Positions 54,632-62,912 of a DNA stretch of 64,000 nt are shown in pieces. How positions within the stretch are numbered: position 1 is the stretch's first letter; every line of letters begins with the position of its first letter. The DNA is from Nostoc carneum NIES-2107 (GTDB lineage Bacteria > Cyanobacteriota > Cyanobacteriia > Cyanobacteriales > Nostocaceae). The notes under the pieces are model-generated. The model was not told where the DNA came from. It saw only the letters and a program-made list of their open reading frames with translations, and searched no databases. Position numbers and translations under genes: made by a program. The stretch spans positions 3,536,719 through 3,600,718 of the forward strand of contig AP018180.1 in NCBI GenBank assembly GCA_002368155.1. The letters run 5' to 3'.

Positions 54632-55639
54632 ATGGAAATTCTATTTAAGGTCATTCGACAAGAACAAAATTCCTCCCCTGTTGTAAAAACTTACCTGTTA
54701 GAGGTAGAACCTGGCAATACAATCTTGGATTGTCTCAATCGCATTAAGTGGGAACAAGATGGAACTTTAGCATTCCGCAAAAATTGTCGCAATACAATTT
54801 GTGGTAGTTGCGCTATGCGAATCAATGGCCGTTCGGCTTTAGCTTGTAAGGAAAATGTTGGCAGCGAAATAGCTAGATTAGCAAAAATTCCATCCCCAGG
54901 AAGGGAAGCAAATGGAATTCCAGAAATCACGATCGCACCACTTGGTAATATGCCTGTGATTAAGGATTTAGTAGTGGATATGGGCAGTTTTTGGAATAAC
55001 TTAGAAGCAGTAACTCCCTATGTGAGTACCGCAGCCAGACAAGTTCCAGAAAGAGAATTTTTGCAAACGCCACAAGAGCGATCGCTCCTCGATCAAACAG
55101 GTAATTGTATTATGTGTGGAGCTTGCTACTCAGAATGCAATGCTCGTGAAGTTAATCCCGATTTTGTTGGCCCCCATGCCCTAGCCAAAGCTTACCGCAT
55201 GGTCGCAGACTCACGCGACCAAACAACCGAAACTCGCTTAGAAAATTACAACGAAGGTACTAAAGGAGTGTGGGGTTGTACCCGTTGTTTGTATTGTGAT
55301 GCAGTTTGCCCAATGGAAGTAGCACCATTAGAGCAAATCACTAAAATTAAACAAGAAATACTCACTCGTAAACAAGCCGATGCTAGCCGTTCAATTCGCC
55401 ACCGCAAAGTCTTAATTGACTTAGTAAAAGCAGGTGGCTGGATTGATGAACGTCAATTTGGTATACAAGTCGTCGGTAATTATTTTCGCGATCTGCGAGG
55501 ATTGCTCAGTTTAGCACCCCTCGGTTTGCGGATGATTGCTAGAGGTAAATTCCCCCTTTCCTTTGAATCTTCTGAAGGTACCCAACAAGTGCGATCGCTA
55601 ATTGAATCTGTGCAAGAGGAGGTAGGGGCTAGGGATTAG
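54632..55639 (+). CDS. sdhB: Succinate dehydrogenase/fumarate reductase iron-sulfur subunit
   Basis: A 335-residue iron-sulfur subunit. The 2Fe-2S ligands are C52, C57, C60 and C72; the ferredoxin-type clusters use C159, C162, C165, C169 and C216, C219, C222, C226. It transfers electrons from the flavoprotein to the quinone pool at the thylakoid or plasma membrane. It is about 100 residues longer at the C-terminus than E. coli SdhB, as usual in cyanobacteria. Start at the ATG 54632 rather than three codons earlier. The last residues (GARD) come from the start of a heptamer tract. No sdhA is adjacent. Confidence 0.93.
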   Translation: MEILFKVIRQEQNSSPVVKTYLLEVEPGNTILDCLNRIKWEQDGTLAFRKNCRNTICGSCAMRINGRSALACKENVGSEIARLAKIPSPGREANGIPEITIAPLGNMPVIKDLVVDMGSFWNNLEAVTPYVSTAARQVPEREFLQTPQERSLLDQTGNCIMCGACYSECNAREVNPDFVGPHALAKAYRMVADSRDQTTETRLENYNEGTKGVWGCTRCLYCDAVCPMEVAPLEQITKIKQEILTRKQADASRSIRHRKVLIDLVKAGGWIDERQFGIQVVGNYFRDLRGLLSLAPLGLRMIARGKFPLSFESSEGTQQVRSLIESVQEEVGARD

Positions 55640-55693
55640 GGACTGGGGATTGGGGATTGGGTGATTGGGGACTGGGGACTGGGGACTGGGGAG
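55624..55693. repeat. GGGGACT heptamer tract after sdhB
   Basis: About nine degenerate heptamers that begin inside the last codons of sdhB. Confidence 0.7.
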
Positions 55694-55737
55694 ATGATGG
55701 AGATAAGGGAAAATAACAAACACCAAACACCACACCC

Positions 55738-55792
55738 AATTACCAATTACCAATTACCAATTACCAATTACCAATTACAAATGACAAATGAC
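55738..55792. repeat. CAATTAC heptamer tract
   Basis: Six CAATTAC units followed by ACAAATG units, between sdhB and the TolB-like gene. Confidence 0.75.
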
Positions 55793-55808
55793 ACCCCTAC
55801 CCATTTAC

Positions 55809-56333
55809 TTACCTTGGATCTTGCGGTATATTTAGCGGCTGTCCAAAACGGTCATAGACTAAAATATCCCATTGCCCATTATTACTAGATTCAAAAGCAA
55901 TCCTAGTACCATCAGCGCTAATTGTGGGATTGCGGACTTCTGCTTGCAGATTTGTAGTTAAATTCCGCAATTGGCGTGTTTCCCGGTCGTAAAGTACAAT
56001 AGCCGATCGCCCTTGACGACTGGCCCCAAAAACTACATAACGGCCATCCTCAGAAACACTGGGGTGAGAAGCAATAGTATCTAAAGAATTTAAACCTGGT
56101 AAATCTACTAAATTGCCAGTTATCCGATCAAATAAGTAAACATCTTGACTGCCCCTTCTGTCAGAAGTAAACACAATATATCTGCCAGCAATTTGAGGAT
56201 TTAATTCTGAGGCTAAACTGTTGAGACTGCGACCCCCAGGATCAAACGGATAACTCAAAAGGCGTGGATAGCCAAAACAACCAGTCAATAGACTGGAGCA
56301 AGCAAATATTGAGATAAATATAGAGCGTTTCAT
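55809..56333 (-). CDS. TolB-like lipoprotein with PD40 beta-propeller repeats
   Basis: A 174-residue lipoprotein: signal peptide with lipobox SLLTGC (Cys19), then three PD40/WD40-like blades, each with a G-R-Y-x-x-F-type strand and a D-x-x-x-L-D-R loop (RYIVFTSDRRGSQDVYLFDR, RYVVFGASRQGRSAIVLYDR, RIAFESSNNGQWDILVYDR). Three blades are too few for a closed propeller, so it may dimerise. It is a clear paralogue of the gene just upstream on the same strand. Confidence 0.82.
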   Translation of the reverse strand: MKRSIFISIFACSSLLTGCFGYPRLLSYPFDPGGRSLNSLASELNPQIAGRYIVFTSDRRGSQDVYLFDRITGNLVDLPGLNSLDTIASHPSVSEDGRYVVFGASRQGRSAIVLYDRETRQLRNLTTNLQAEVRNPTISADGTRIAFESSNNGQWDILVYDRFGQPLNIPQDPR

Positions 56334-56468
56334 AATATTTAATTGTGCGGCTGGGGCTAGCCAAAAAATATTCTTGAACCCCCTTGATGATTTTAAAGAA
56401 GCTAGTCAAAAAATTACAGACTAATTTTGAAGCGTTAAAAGTCTGCGATCGCTTTTTCTAGCTTTACC

Positions 56469-57035
56469 CTATTGAGAATTAGGCGGTGCAACTGTTGCAC
56501 CATTGGGAATATCTAATTCAATATTTGGCCCCCGGTCTAGGACTTCAACATCCCACTGACCTCGGCTAGCTGTTTCAAATACCACATAGCGCCCGTCGGG
56601 GCTGATCCCTGGTTTTCTCACCCAGCCGCGATAGACTGGGGTGAGGATTTGTGATTGTTGAGTAGCGCGATCGTAAAGCGCTACTACTGGTCTGCCTTGG
56701 TCGCTAGTTAGATATACAATGTAGCGCCCTGTGTAGCTCAAGCTAGGACTTTCGGCAATAGTTTCCGGTCGGTTTAAGCCTGGAGTGCGAATAAAACTTT
56801 GGTTCTGTAAGTCGTAAATTAAAATTTGGTGACTACCGTTACGATTGGATACAAACGCTAAAAAGCGCCCATTTCCACTCAAAGTCGGTTGCTCCTCTGT
56901 ATAACGACTGTTGAGGGACGTAGGCCCAAGTGGAATATCACTAGAACTACAAGAGACAAGCACACTTGCCAAGCTAAAAACTAGGCTCCAATGAATCGGT
57001 CGTTGGAGCCAAAATCCCGGTGTAAATTTTTTCAC
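56469..57035 (-). CDS. TolB-like lipoprotein, paralogue
   Basis: A 188-residue lipoprotein with lipobox VLVSC near residue 29 and three PD40 blades (FLAFVSNRNGSHQILIYD, RYIVYLTSDQGRPVVALYDR, RYVVFETASRGQWDVEVLDR). It aligns blade for blade with the gene at 55809-56333. The tail is Pro/Asn-rich. It may be in one transcript with Ycf66, whose stop codon lies 29 bases away upstream on the same strand. Role is unknown; TolB relatives act at the periplasmic face of the envelope. Confidence 0.82.
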   Translation of the reverse strand: MKKFTPGFWLQRPIHWSLVFSLASVLVSCSSSDIPLGPTSLNSRYTEEQPTLSGNGRFLAFVSNRNGSHQILIYDLQNQSFIRTPGLNRPETIAESPSLSYTGRYIVYLTSDQGRPVVALYDRATQQSQILTPVYRGWVRKPGISPDGRYVVFETASRGQWDVEVLDRGPNIELDIPNGATVAPPNSQ

Positions 57036-57064
57036 CTCAACTATTTTCCATCGCCCTGACTATT

Positions 57065-57979
57065 TTAGATATCATCAAAATTGGTTGAATTATCAGAATC
57101 ATCATCTGTTCTTCCAATTGGTTTGTATTCTACATAATCAGTTGGTATAGCCTCATCATCTTCACGCTCTCTGCGAGCTGGTGAATCATTAACTGGACGA
57201 CGCTTCCTAGTTCTGGGGGTGACATCTTCATCACGAATTTCTGGACGCTGCGGTGTGTTATTACCACGGCGAGAAGGTTTTCTAGCTTCACTTCCCGAAC
57301 TTTCCCAATCATCAACTTCTCTAGAAGCAGAACCCCAACTTTCCTCATCCAATCTATCTGCAGGACGGTTCCCAGAACGCCCGCCGGAACTGCGGCGACG
57401 GCTTCTTTCCCCTGAGTCCTGTCTTTCATTACTACTGCTGGGACGTTCTGAACGACGGGGAGATTGATCTGTATAATAATCATCACGAGAAGAGCGATCG
57501 TCTCTGCTAGCACGAATTCGAGGACGTACAGGGCGTTCCTCTTCCTCATAAGGCAAGGGATCTAAATCATCATCCACCTCAGCCTGATAATCCCGTCGCC
57601 GTCTGTTATAAGAATATTTGTTGCTAACCTCGCGTTCTTCATCCACAATTGGAGTATTACGCTTGGCTTGCTGGGTCGCGATACTACGTAAGCGAATACT
57701 TTCTACTGCAAAAAATACAGTTGTGCCCACTAAAAGTAGCTGACCAAATTGCAAAATTGGGTCTAATCGCCAACCTTGGAAGATTAAAATAAAGCCACAA
57801 AGTAAGCCTACCGCTGCAAAAAAGATATCTTGATCTCGTGACAGTTCGGGACGCACAGTCCGCAGAAAATACAGTGCTGCCCCAGCCACAGCCAGGAAAA
57901 TTCCTAGAATACTGGCTGAGTTTGTCCCAAAATTAACCTGAGCCAGAATACTGGCTGAGTTCAGCCCAAAATTTATCAT
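57065..57979 (-). CDS. ycf66: Ycf66 family membrane protein
   Basis: A 304-residue protein. The Ycf66 core is residues 24-100: GIFLAVAGAALYFLRTVRPELSR, then three hydrophobic segments with GWRLDPILQFGQLLLVG. The remainder (about 110-304) is a highly charged, Arg/Asp/Ser-rich tail of low complexity. The N-terminus carries a tandem duplication: NFG(L/T)NSASIL occurs twice, 13 residues apart. Ycf66 is present in plastids of some algae and mosses; its function is unknown. psbX lies upstream, a usual neighbour. Confidence 0.9.
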   Translation of the reverse strand: MINFGLNSASILAQVNFGTNSASILGIFLAVAGAALYFLRTVRPELSRDQDIFFAAVGLLCGFILIFQGWRLDPILQFGQLLLVGTTVFFAVESIRLRSIATQQAKRNTPIVDEEREVSNKYSYNRRRRDYQAEVDDDLDPLPYEEEERPVRPRIRASRDDRSSRDDYYTDQSPRRSERPSSSNERQDSGERSRRRSSGGRSGNRPADRLDEESWGSASREVDDWESSGSEARKPSRRGNNTPQRPEIRDEDVTPRTRKRRPVNDSPARREREDDEAIPTDYVEYKPIGRTDDDSDNSTNFDDI

Positions 57980-58231
57980 TGCTATTTTTCCAATATCAAA
58001 TCTATGTTAGCGAGTCACAATTAAAATCACTACTCTAATCAAGCACAATATATTTAAGCTTCAAAGCCACTGGTAAAGAAGCTTTGAAGCTATCCACCGA
58101 AAGCTAAAAAATTTTTTGTCTGTCAGCTAAGTATACCTTGTCCTTTGTAAGAGGAATTGCTGCTCTTGGTGCAATCAGGTAAATAGCCAACAGACAAAGG
58201 TTTATGAGAGTCAAGCTGACCCCCGCCAAGA

Positions 58232-58351
58232 TTATGAACGTTGGATTTTATCTTTTTGGCTAATGAAAATCAAACCAACTGTCGCAGGGATAACGACAAT
58301 TAGAGTACCCCACAACAGACTCCAAAGAAAATTTGCTAAAGCAGGTGTCAT
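58232..58351 (-). CDS. psbX: Photosystem II protein X
   Basis: A 39-residue PSII subunit with one transmembrane helix: MTPALANFLWSLLWGTL followed by IVVIPATVGLIFISQKDK. The sequence matches cyanobacterial PsbX throughout. A GAG ribosome-site core lies a few bases before the ATG. PsbX sits at the edge of PSII near cytochrome b559 and affects QB turnover. It precedes ycf66 on the same strand with a 252-base gap. Confidence 0.96.
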   Translation of the reverse strand: MTPALANFLWSLLWGTLIVVIPATVGLIFISQKDKIQRS

Positions 58352-58609
58352 AGTTCTCAACCTTTTTTTACACACTTCATCATAATTCTAATAGTGTATT
58401 ACTTCCTTGAGAAGCCTCACAATCATCAGCTACAAAAGGACAACGGCCCTGATAAATAATTAAGTTAAGGGCTGCTGGATATTTGCTTTTCCATCTCTAA
58501 GAGCAGGTAACAGCATTTGGTTAAAATTATAGAGAGTGGTTTACAAAGCTTAAAATTTTAGCAATCTTGCCTAGGTTGTTTCTGCATTCACAGATAGTAC
58601 TTCAAACTA

Positions 58610-58903
58610 ATGACTGTTGTTAACCTAACTACTTGGATTCTCAACCCTTTATTGGGATTGATGATATTTTTGTTCATTTTTCGCATCATTCTCACTTGGT
58701 ATCCGCAAGTGGATCTAAATCGGTTCCCTACTAATCTCATAGCTTGGCCCACTGAACCTTTTTTAGCTTTGTTGCGAAAACTAGTCCCACCCATCGGTGG
58801 AGTAGATATTACACCTATTCTTTGGGTTGGTATTTTCAGTTTGCTACGAGAAATTCTACTTGGTCAGCAAGGATTACTGACCATGATTTCTCATCTAAGT
58901 TAG
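58610..58903 (+). CDS. YggT family membrane protein
   Basis: A 97-residue protein with two transmembrane segments (about 10-30 and 70-90) and the YggT centre LTWYPQVDLNRFPTNLIAWPTEPFLALLRKLVPP. Related to plastid Ycf19. YggT proteins are linked to membrane organisation, cell shape and thylakoid biogenesis in plants and cyanobacteria. Plus-strand, divergent from psbX. Confidence 0.9.
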   Translation: MTVVNLTTWILNPLLGLMIFLFIFRIILTWYPQVDLNRFPTNLIAWPTEPFLALLRKLVPPIGGVDITPILWVGIFSLLREILLGQQGLLTMISHLS

Positions 58904-58934
58904 GGCATGGGGCATTGGGAGTGCTGAGTTGCAG

Positions 58935-58954
58935 AGACGCGATTAATCGCGTCT
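58935..58954. repeat. Perfect 20-base palindrome AGACGCGATT/AATCGCGTCT
   Basis: Exact inverted repeat between the YggT gene and accC. A nearly identical copy lies at 27660-27681. Confidence 0.75.
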
Positions 58955-58997
58955 GTACAAGAGTCCTGTAGTATAGATTAATTTTGCAGTTCTTCTC

Positions 58998-59031
58998 CAA
59001 TCCCCAGTCCCCAGTCCCTAGTCCCCAACCC
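58998..59031. repeat. CCCCAGT heptamer tract
   Basis: Four to five units that end at the accC stop codon. Confidence 0.65.
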
Positions 59032-59032
59032 C

Positions 59033-60376
59033 TTACCCGTTTAACTCCTGCACGAAATTGGTGTAAACATTACCCTGCAAGAACTGTGGGGTTTCCATAA
59101 TTTTTTGATGAAACCCAATAGTGGTAGGCAATCCCGTAATGGCGCATTCCCGTAATGCCCGTTTCATGCGGGTAATGGCAGTGGGACGGTCTGGCCCCCA
59201 AACAATTAACTTGCCAATTAGCGAGTCGTAATAGGGGGGAATTTGGTAATCGGTGTAAACATGGGAATCAATCCGTACACCAGGGCCCCCGGGGGGAAGA
59301 TAGCCGCTAATACGTCCAGGTGAAGGGCGGAAGTCGTGGTCAGGATCTTCGGCGTTAATTCGGCATTCAATTGCATGACCCTTTAAAACTACTTGGTCTT
59401 GAGTCAGCTTCAGCCTTTCGCCTTGAGCAATCCGGATTTGTTCGACAACTAAGTCTACTCCAGTAATCATCTCTGTTACAGGATGTTCCACCTGAATCCG
59501 GGTGTTCATTTCCATAAAGTAAAATTTACCGGATCTATCCAAAAGAAATTCGATAGTACCAGCCCCGGTATAGTTAATAAACTGGGCAGCTTTCACAGCA
59601 GCCTGACCCATTTTATCGCGCAGGTCGGAATCGAGTGCGGGGCTGGGGGCTTCTTCTAAAAGCTTTTGATTTCGGCGTTGAATCGAGCAATCCCGTTCAC
59701 CTAAGTGGATAACGTTGCCGTAATTATCCGCCAAAATTTGAAACTCAATGTGGCGTGGACGCTCAATAAATTTTTCTATATAAACGCCAGAATTACCAAA
59801 AGCTGCACCCGCTTCACCTTGAGCAGCCAAGAAAAGTTTAACGAATTCGCTTTCAGAACGTACTAAACGCATACCCCGGCCACCACCGCCTGCTGTGGCT
59901 TTAATCATGACTGGATAGCCAATGTCTTTGGCAAGTGCTAATCCTTCTTGCTCAGATTCGACTAAGCCATCACTACCAGGTACTGTAGGTACCCCAGCTT
60001 TGTACATCGTTTCTTTGGCAGTAGATTTATCCCCCATTAAGCGTATCGCTTCAGGAGTCGGGCCAATAAAGGCAATGTGATGGTCAGCACAAATTTCTGC
60101 AAACCGGGCATTTTCTGCTAGAAAGCCATATCCAGGATGAATGGCGCTGGCATTACGTGTTAAGGCGGCAGCAATAATATTGGGGATATTCAAATAACTT
60201 TTACTGCTGGCGGGTTCGCCAATGCAAACCGCTTCATCGGCAAGTTGGACATGTAAAGCGTTACGATCAACAGTGGAGTGAACCGCAACTGTCGCAATTC
60301 CCATTTCTTCACAGGCGCGGAGAATGCGAAGGGCGATTTCTCCCCGATTAGCAATTAATATTTTGTCAAACTTCAT
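59033..60376 (-). CDS. accC: Acetyl-CoA carboxylase biotin carboxylase subunit
   Basis: A 447-residue ATP-grasp enzyme that carboxylates biotin on AccB with bicarbonate. Visible motifs: [20 protein letters not shown] at the start, the glycine-rich ATP loop [11 protein letters not shown] near residue 160, the catalytic [14 protein letters not shown], and the C-terminal [15 protein letters not shown]. Length is standard. Stands alone, with accB not in this window. Confidence 0.97.
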   Translation of the reverse strand: MKFDKILIANRGEIALRILRACEEMGIATVAVHSTVDRNALHVQLADEAVCIGEPASSKSYLNIPNIIAAALTRNASAIHPGYGFLAENARFAEICADHHIAFIGPTPEAIRLMGDKSTAKETMYKAGVPTVPGSDGLVESEQEGLALAKDIGYPVMIKATAGGGGRGMRLVRSESEFVKLFLAAQGEAGAAFGNSGVYIEKFIERPRHIEFQILADNYGNVIHLGERDCSIQRRNQKLLEEAPSPALDSDLRDKMGQAAVKAAQFINYTGAGTIEFLLDRSGKFYFMEMNTRIQVEHPVTEMITGVDLVVEQIRIAQGERLKLTQDQVVLKGHAIECRINAEDPDHDFRPSPGRISGYLPPGGPGVRIDSHVYTDYQIPPYYDSLIGKLIVWGPDRPTAITRMKRALRECAITGLPTTIGFHQKIMETPQFLQGNVYTNFVQELNG

Positions 60377-60749
60377 TTTCTAGTTTCGAGATCAGTACCA
60401 GTAGATTGACATTCTCTCCCATTCAACTTGCAACAATGCTTTCCGCCTCATTTCAAATTATGACAGGAGATTTCCCAACCTCCTCCAAGAAGAGTCTATC
60501 AGCCCTTGGGTAGTCTCCCAAAGGCTAGGATTTGGCTGAGAATGCCTACGGGGGTTTAACTAGATTAACAATATTTCTATTGTTAGTCTCCTGCTGCATT
60601 TACCCGAATTAGGTTTGTACAAGCGTACTTTGTACCCCACGTTGGCATACCCCTTTTAATATCTCTCGGGAAGTGACTATATTTCTGTCAGTCTAGTATC
60701 CACCAGCAGAAAATTTATGCTATATTCTATTTTCAGTGATAAAAACCGT
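60377..60749. other. Gap between accC and tRNA-Leu
   Basis: 373 bases with no gene. Probably contains promoters of accC (minus) and of the tRNA (plus). No clear hairpins. Confidence 0.4.
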
Positions 60750-60830
60750 GCGGATGTGGCGGAATTGGTATACGCGCACGCTTGAGGTGCGTGTGGCTTT
60801 GCCTTGCGAGTTCGAGTCTCGCCATCCGCA
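60750..60830 (+). tRNA. tRNA-Leu (anticodon GAG)
   Basis: An 81-nt tRNA. Acceptor stem GCGGATG pairs with CATCCGC and discriminator A. The anticodon stem CACGC/GCGTG encloses the loop TTGAGGT, giving anticodon GAG with U33 in place. The T arm reads GCGAG-TTCGAGT-CTCGC. A long variable arm is present, as expected for leucine. CCA is not encoded. A T-run follows and could end the transcript. Confidence 0.95.
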
Positions 60831-61214
60831 TTTTTTAGTCGATAGTAAAAAGTCAAAGGTCAATAGTCAAGAGTCAAAAACTTGAGGCTGTTGACCTTTA
60901 ACTATGGGAGCGAAATCCAGAGTAAGGGGAAAATGGCTAGGGGCTACGGGAGAAATAAAGGTTCCTGGGTCAAATACTAAATACAATGTGGCTAAAATCA
61001 ATCTGAAATTTCAAACTGTTCAAAAATCACTGACAATTAAACCAATTCAAATAATGTTGGCGACAGATCAATCATTTGGAGGGAAAGGCGTTGCCTTTCC
61101 CCTATGGTCTGTCACATTCTTTTCTCAAATTGGTATTAGCTTTTGAAATTTTGCCCGTAGCGTATTTTGAATTCCGCGTAGCGGTACTAGTTTTTTATGC
61201 TTTCATAGAAATAG
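60831..61214. other. Spacer between tRNA-Leu and the chorismate lyase gene
   Basis: 384 bases with no supported gene. An 80-codon plus-strand frame here has no family features. Contains GTCAA-type repeats and a perfect hairpin at 61081-61101. Confidence 0.4.
61081..61101. repeat. GGGAAAGGC hairpin
   Basis: Perfect 9-bp inverted repeat GGGAAAGGC-GTT-GCCTTTCCC, of a type common in cyanobacterial spacers. Confidence 0.65.
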
Positions 61215-61862
61215 GTGAACTTTTGTAAAGAAAGAAGAACATTGACTGCAACTTTTAGTCCGACAAACAACTTAACACTGCCAGCAGCATGGCATCGCCT
61301 GAATCCAATTTGGCAAGGTGGAGAGGACGTAATTAGGAAAAGTTTGCCCCACTCTCAGCTAGCACCAGCTTGGCAATTGCTGCTTTTAGGCGATGGCTCA
61401 CCTACACGCCATTTAGAGTTACTGACAGGCGAGCCAACGGAAGTTGATGTAATTGATATGTCGTTAATTGGTATGGACTCAGATGCAGCTCCCGATTTAA
61501 TTCAAGTTGTACCTGGCCCCAGGCTGCGGCGACAGGTTTGGTTACGTACTGCGTCTGGTCAGCGATTGGCGTATGCTACTTCTTGGTGGGAAGCCAGCCA
61601 TGTAGATGAGTATTTACAAAACCGTTCTTTACCGATTTGGGCAAGTTTAGCTCGTCTCCGTACAGAGTTGTATCGAGATGTTCAAGGGGTCTACTATGGT
61701 TACTCACCTGCTTTAGAGTCTGGTTTTGAGGTGGATGGGCCTTTTTGGGGTCGTCACTATTTGTTTTGGCACCACGGACAACCTCTCACATTAATTTACG
61801 AAGTTTTTTCGCCTTATTTAACTAAATACTTGGGCCCGATGCAGTTGAATTCTAGAGATTAG
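61215..61862 (+). CDS. Chorismate lyase (DUF98/Ycf21 type)
   Basis: A protein of 215 residues from a GTG at 61215, or 206 from a TTG at 61242, which has AAAGAAAG before it. Both lack ATG. The DUF98 fold is visible: WQLLLLGDGSPTRHLELLTGEP, then RRQVWLRTASGQRLAYATSWW, and GRHYLFWHHGQPLTLIYEVFSP at the end. These enzymes convert chorismate to 4-hydroxybenzoate, the precursor of plastoquinone in cyanobacteria. Equivalent to the plastid gene ycf21. Plus-strand and alone. Confidence 0.88.
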   Translation: MNFCKERRTLTATFSPTNNLTLPAAWHRLNPIWQGGEDVIRKSLPHSQLAPAWQLLLLGDGSPTRHLELLTGEPTEVDVIDMSLIGMDSDAAPDLIQVVPGPRLRRQVWLRTASGQRLAYATSWWEASHVDEYLQNRSLPIWASLARLRTELYRDVQGVYYGYSPALESGFEVDGPFWGRHYLFWHHGQPLTLIYEVFSPYLTKYLGPMQLNSRD

Positions 61863-62912
61863 AAAAAGCTCAAATTAAATTTGATTTCTTGCCAAGTTTT
61901 GCTGGGAAGTCTGAAAGCAGAGTTCACCAGATTCAGTATGTCTATAGAGTGAAAAAATCTCAATAGTCGCCTGGTAAAGAACATCACTCATCGATATATA
62001 CTTAACATTTTTAATTTTCCTTTCTCCAGGTAAATAATTCAGTATGCAAACTCAATCAGCCTGTAATGATGGCTGATAATTTTATTTGTACCTACTTTGT
62101 CACATAACAGGTTATCTAAAACCTTCTGAGTAACTGCTGGGATCAAGCCTGTTTGAAGATTTATTTAAAGTCAGTATAGGTGGATTATGAACAATGGCGC
62201 GTGTTAGTTCTAGTCTTTGGCTTTGCTTTGTTCAGCAGAAATATTAGCTCCACATTCCGCATAATTTGGTTTGGGGAAAAGGGTAAAGAGGAAGGGTGAA
62301 AGATATCGTCTTTCTTTTCTACTCTCCCTTTATCCCTGAAATGTAAAGGTACGAGCACCCTTAGCCTTCTCCTTTTTTTATATTTATATTTTTGAGGTTA
62401 CTAGTATAAAATTCAGGATATTTTTATACTTGTCATCAGGTGTTTAATATCAAGCTACACTGGTAAAATTTAAAATTTTGCTGAAGAGTAAATCATCAAT
62501 CTCCAATGGTGATATGCTTTCTTCACTTCTATATAAAATAACTATTTCATAATAATGAATCATGTGCTTTTGATGCTGAAAACAGGATATTTGATATATC
62601 AGCACTATTGTACTATCCCTAAAGTGTGTGTCAAAAGTTAGTTAAATTTTATTTTTAAAAGCCTTAGCTGTATGTTTAAATAAATTACTAGTAAGCTCCA
62701 AAAGTAGACAATAAAATTTGAGATAATACTTTCTTAGATAGAAACTTTGCCTAAATGAGGATACTAAAAATATTTAAACAAGGCTAATACTATAGAGTAG
62801 GAGTTAAGCTTTGCCATGTTGATGTAATGATTGGCAAGTCTCATATTTATAGAAATTTCAAAAAATACAATTACATATTGGCTAGCAAAATATTTCTTGA
62901 ACAAACAAATAT
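61863..62912. other. 1-kb gene-free region upstream of the REC-HlyD gene
   Basis: AT-rich and without open frames of note. No clear RNA gene. A CCCTTT/CCTTTA low-complexity stretch lies at about 62310-62345. It probably carries the promoter of the downstream gene. Confidence 0.4.

Noticed and set aside
57130-57549. A 139-codon frame inside the ycf66 tail on the same strand
   Set aside because: Shadow of the charged, low-complexity coding sequence of ycf66; no independent signals.
60904-61146. An 80-codon plus-strand frame after tRNA-Leu
   Set aside because: Includes the GGGAAAGGC hairpin and other repeat DNA, has no family features and no ribosome site.
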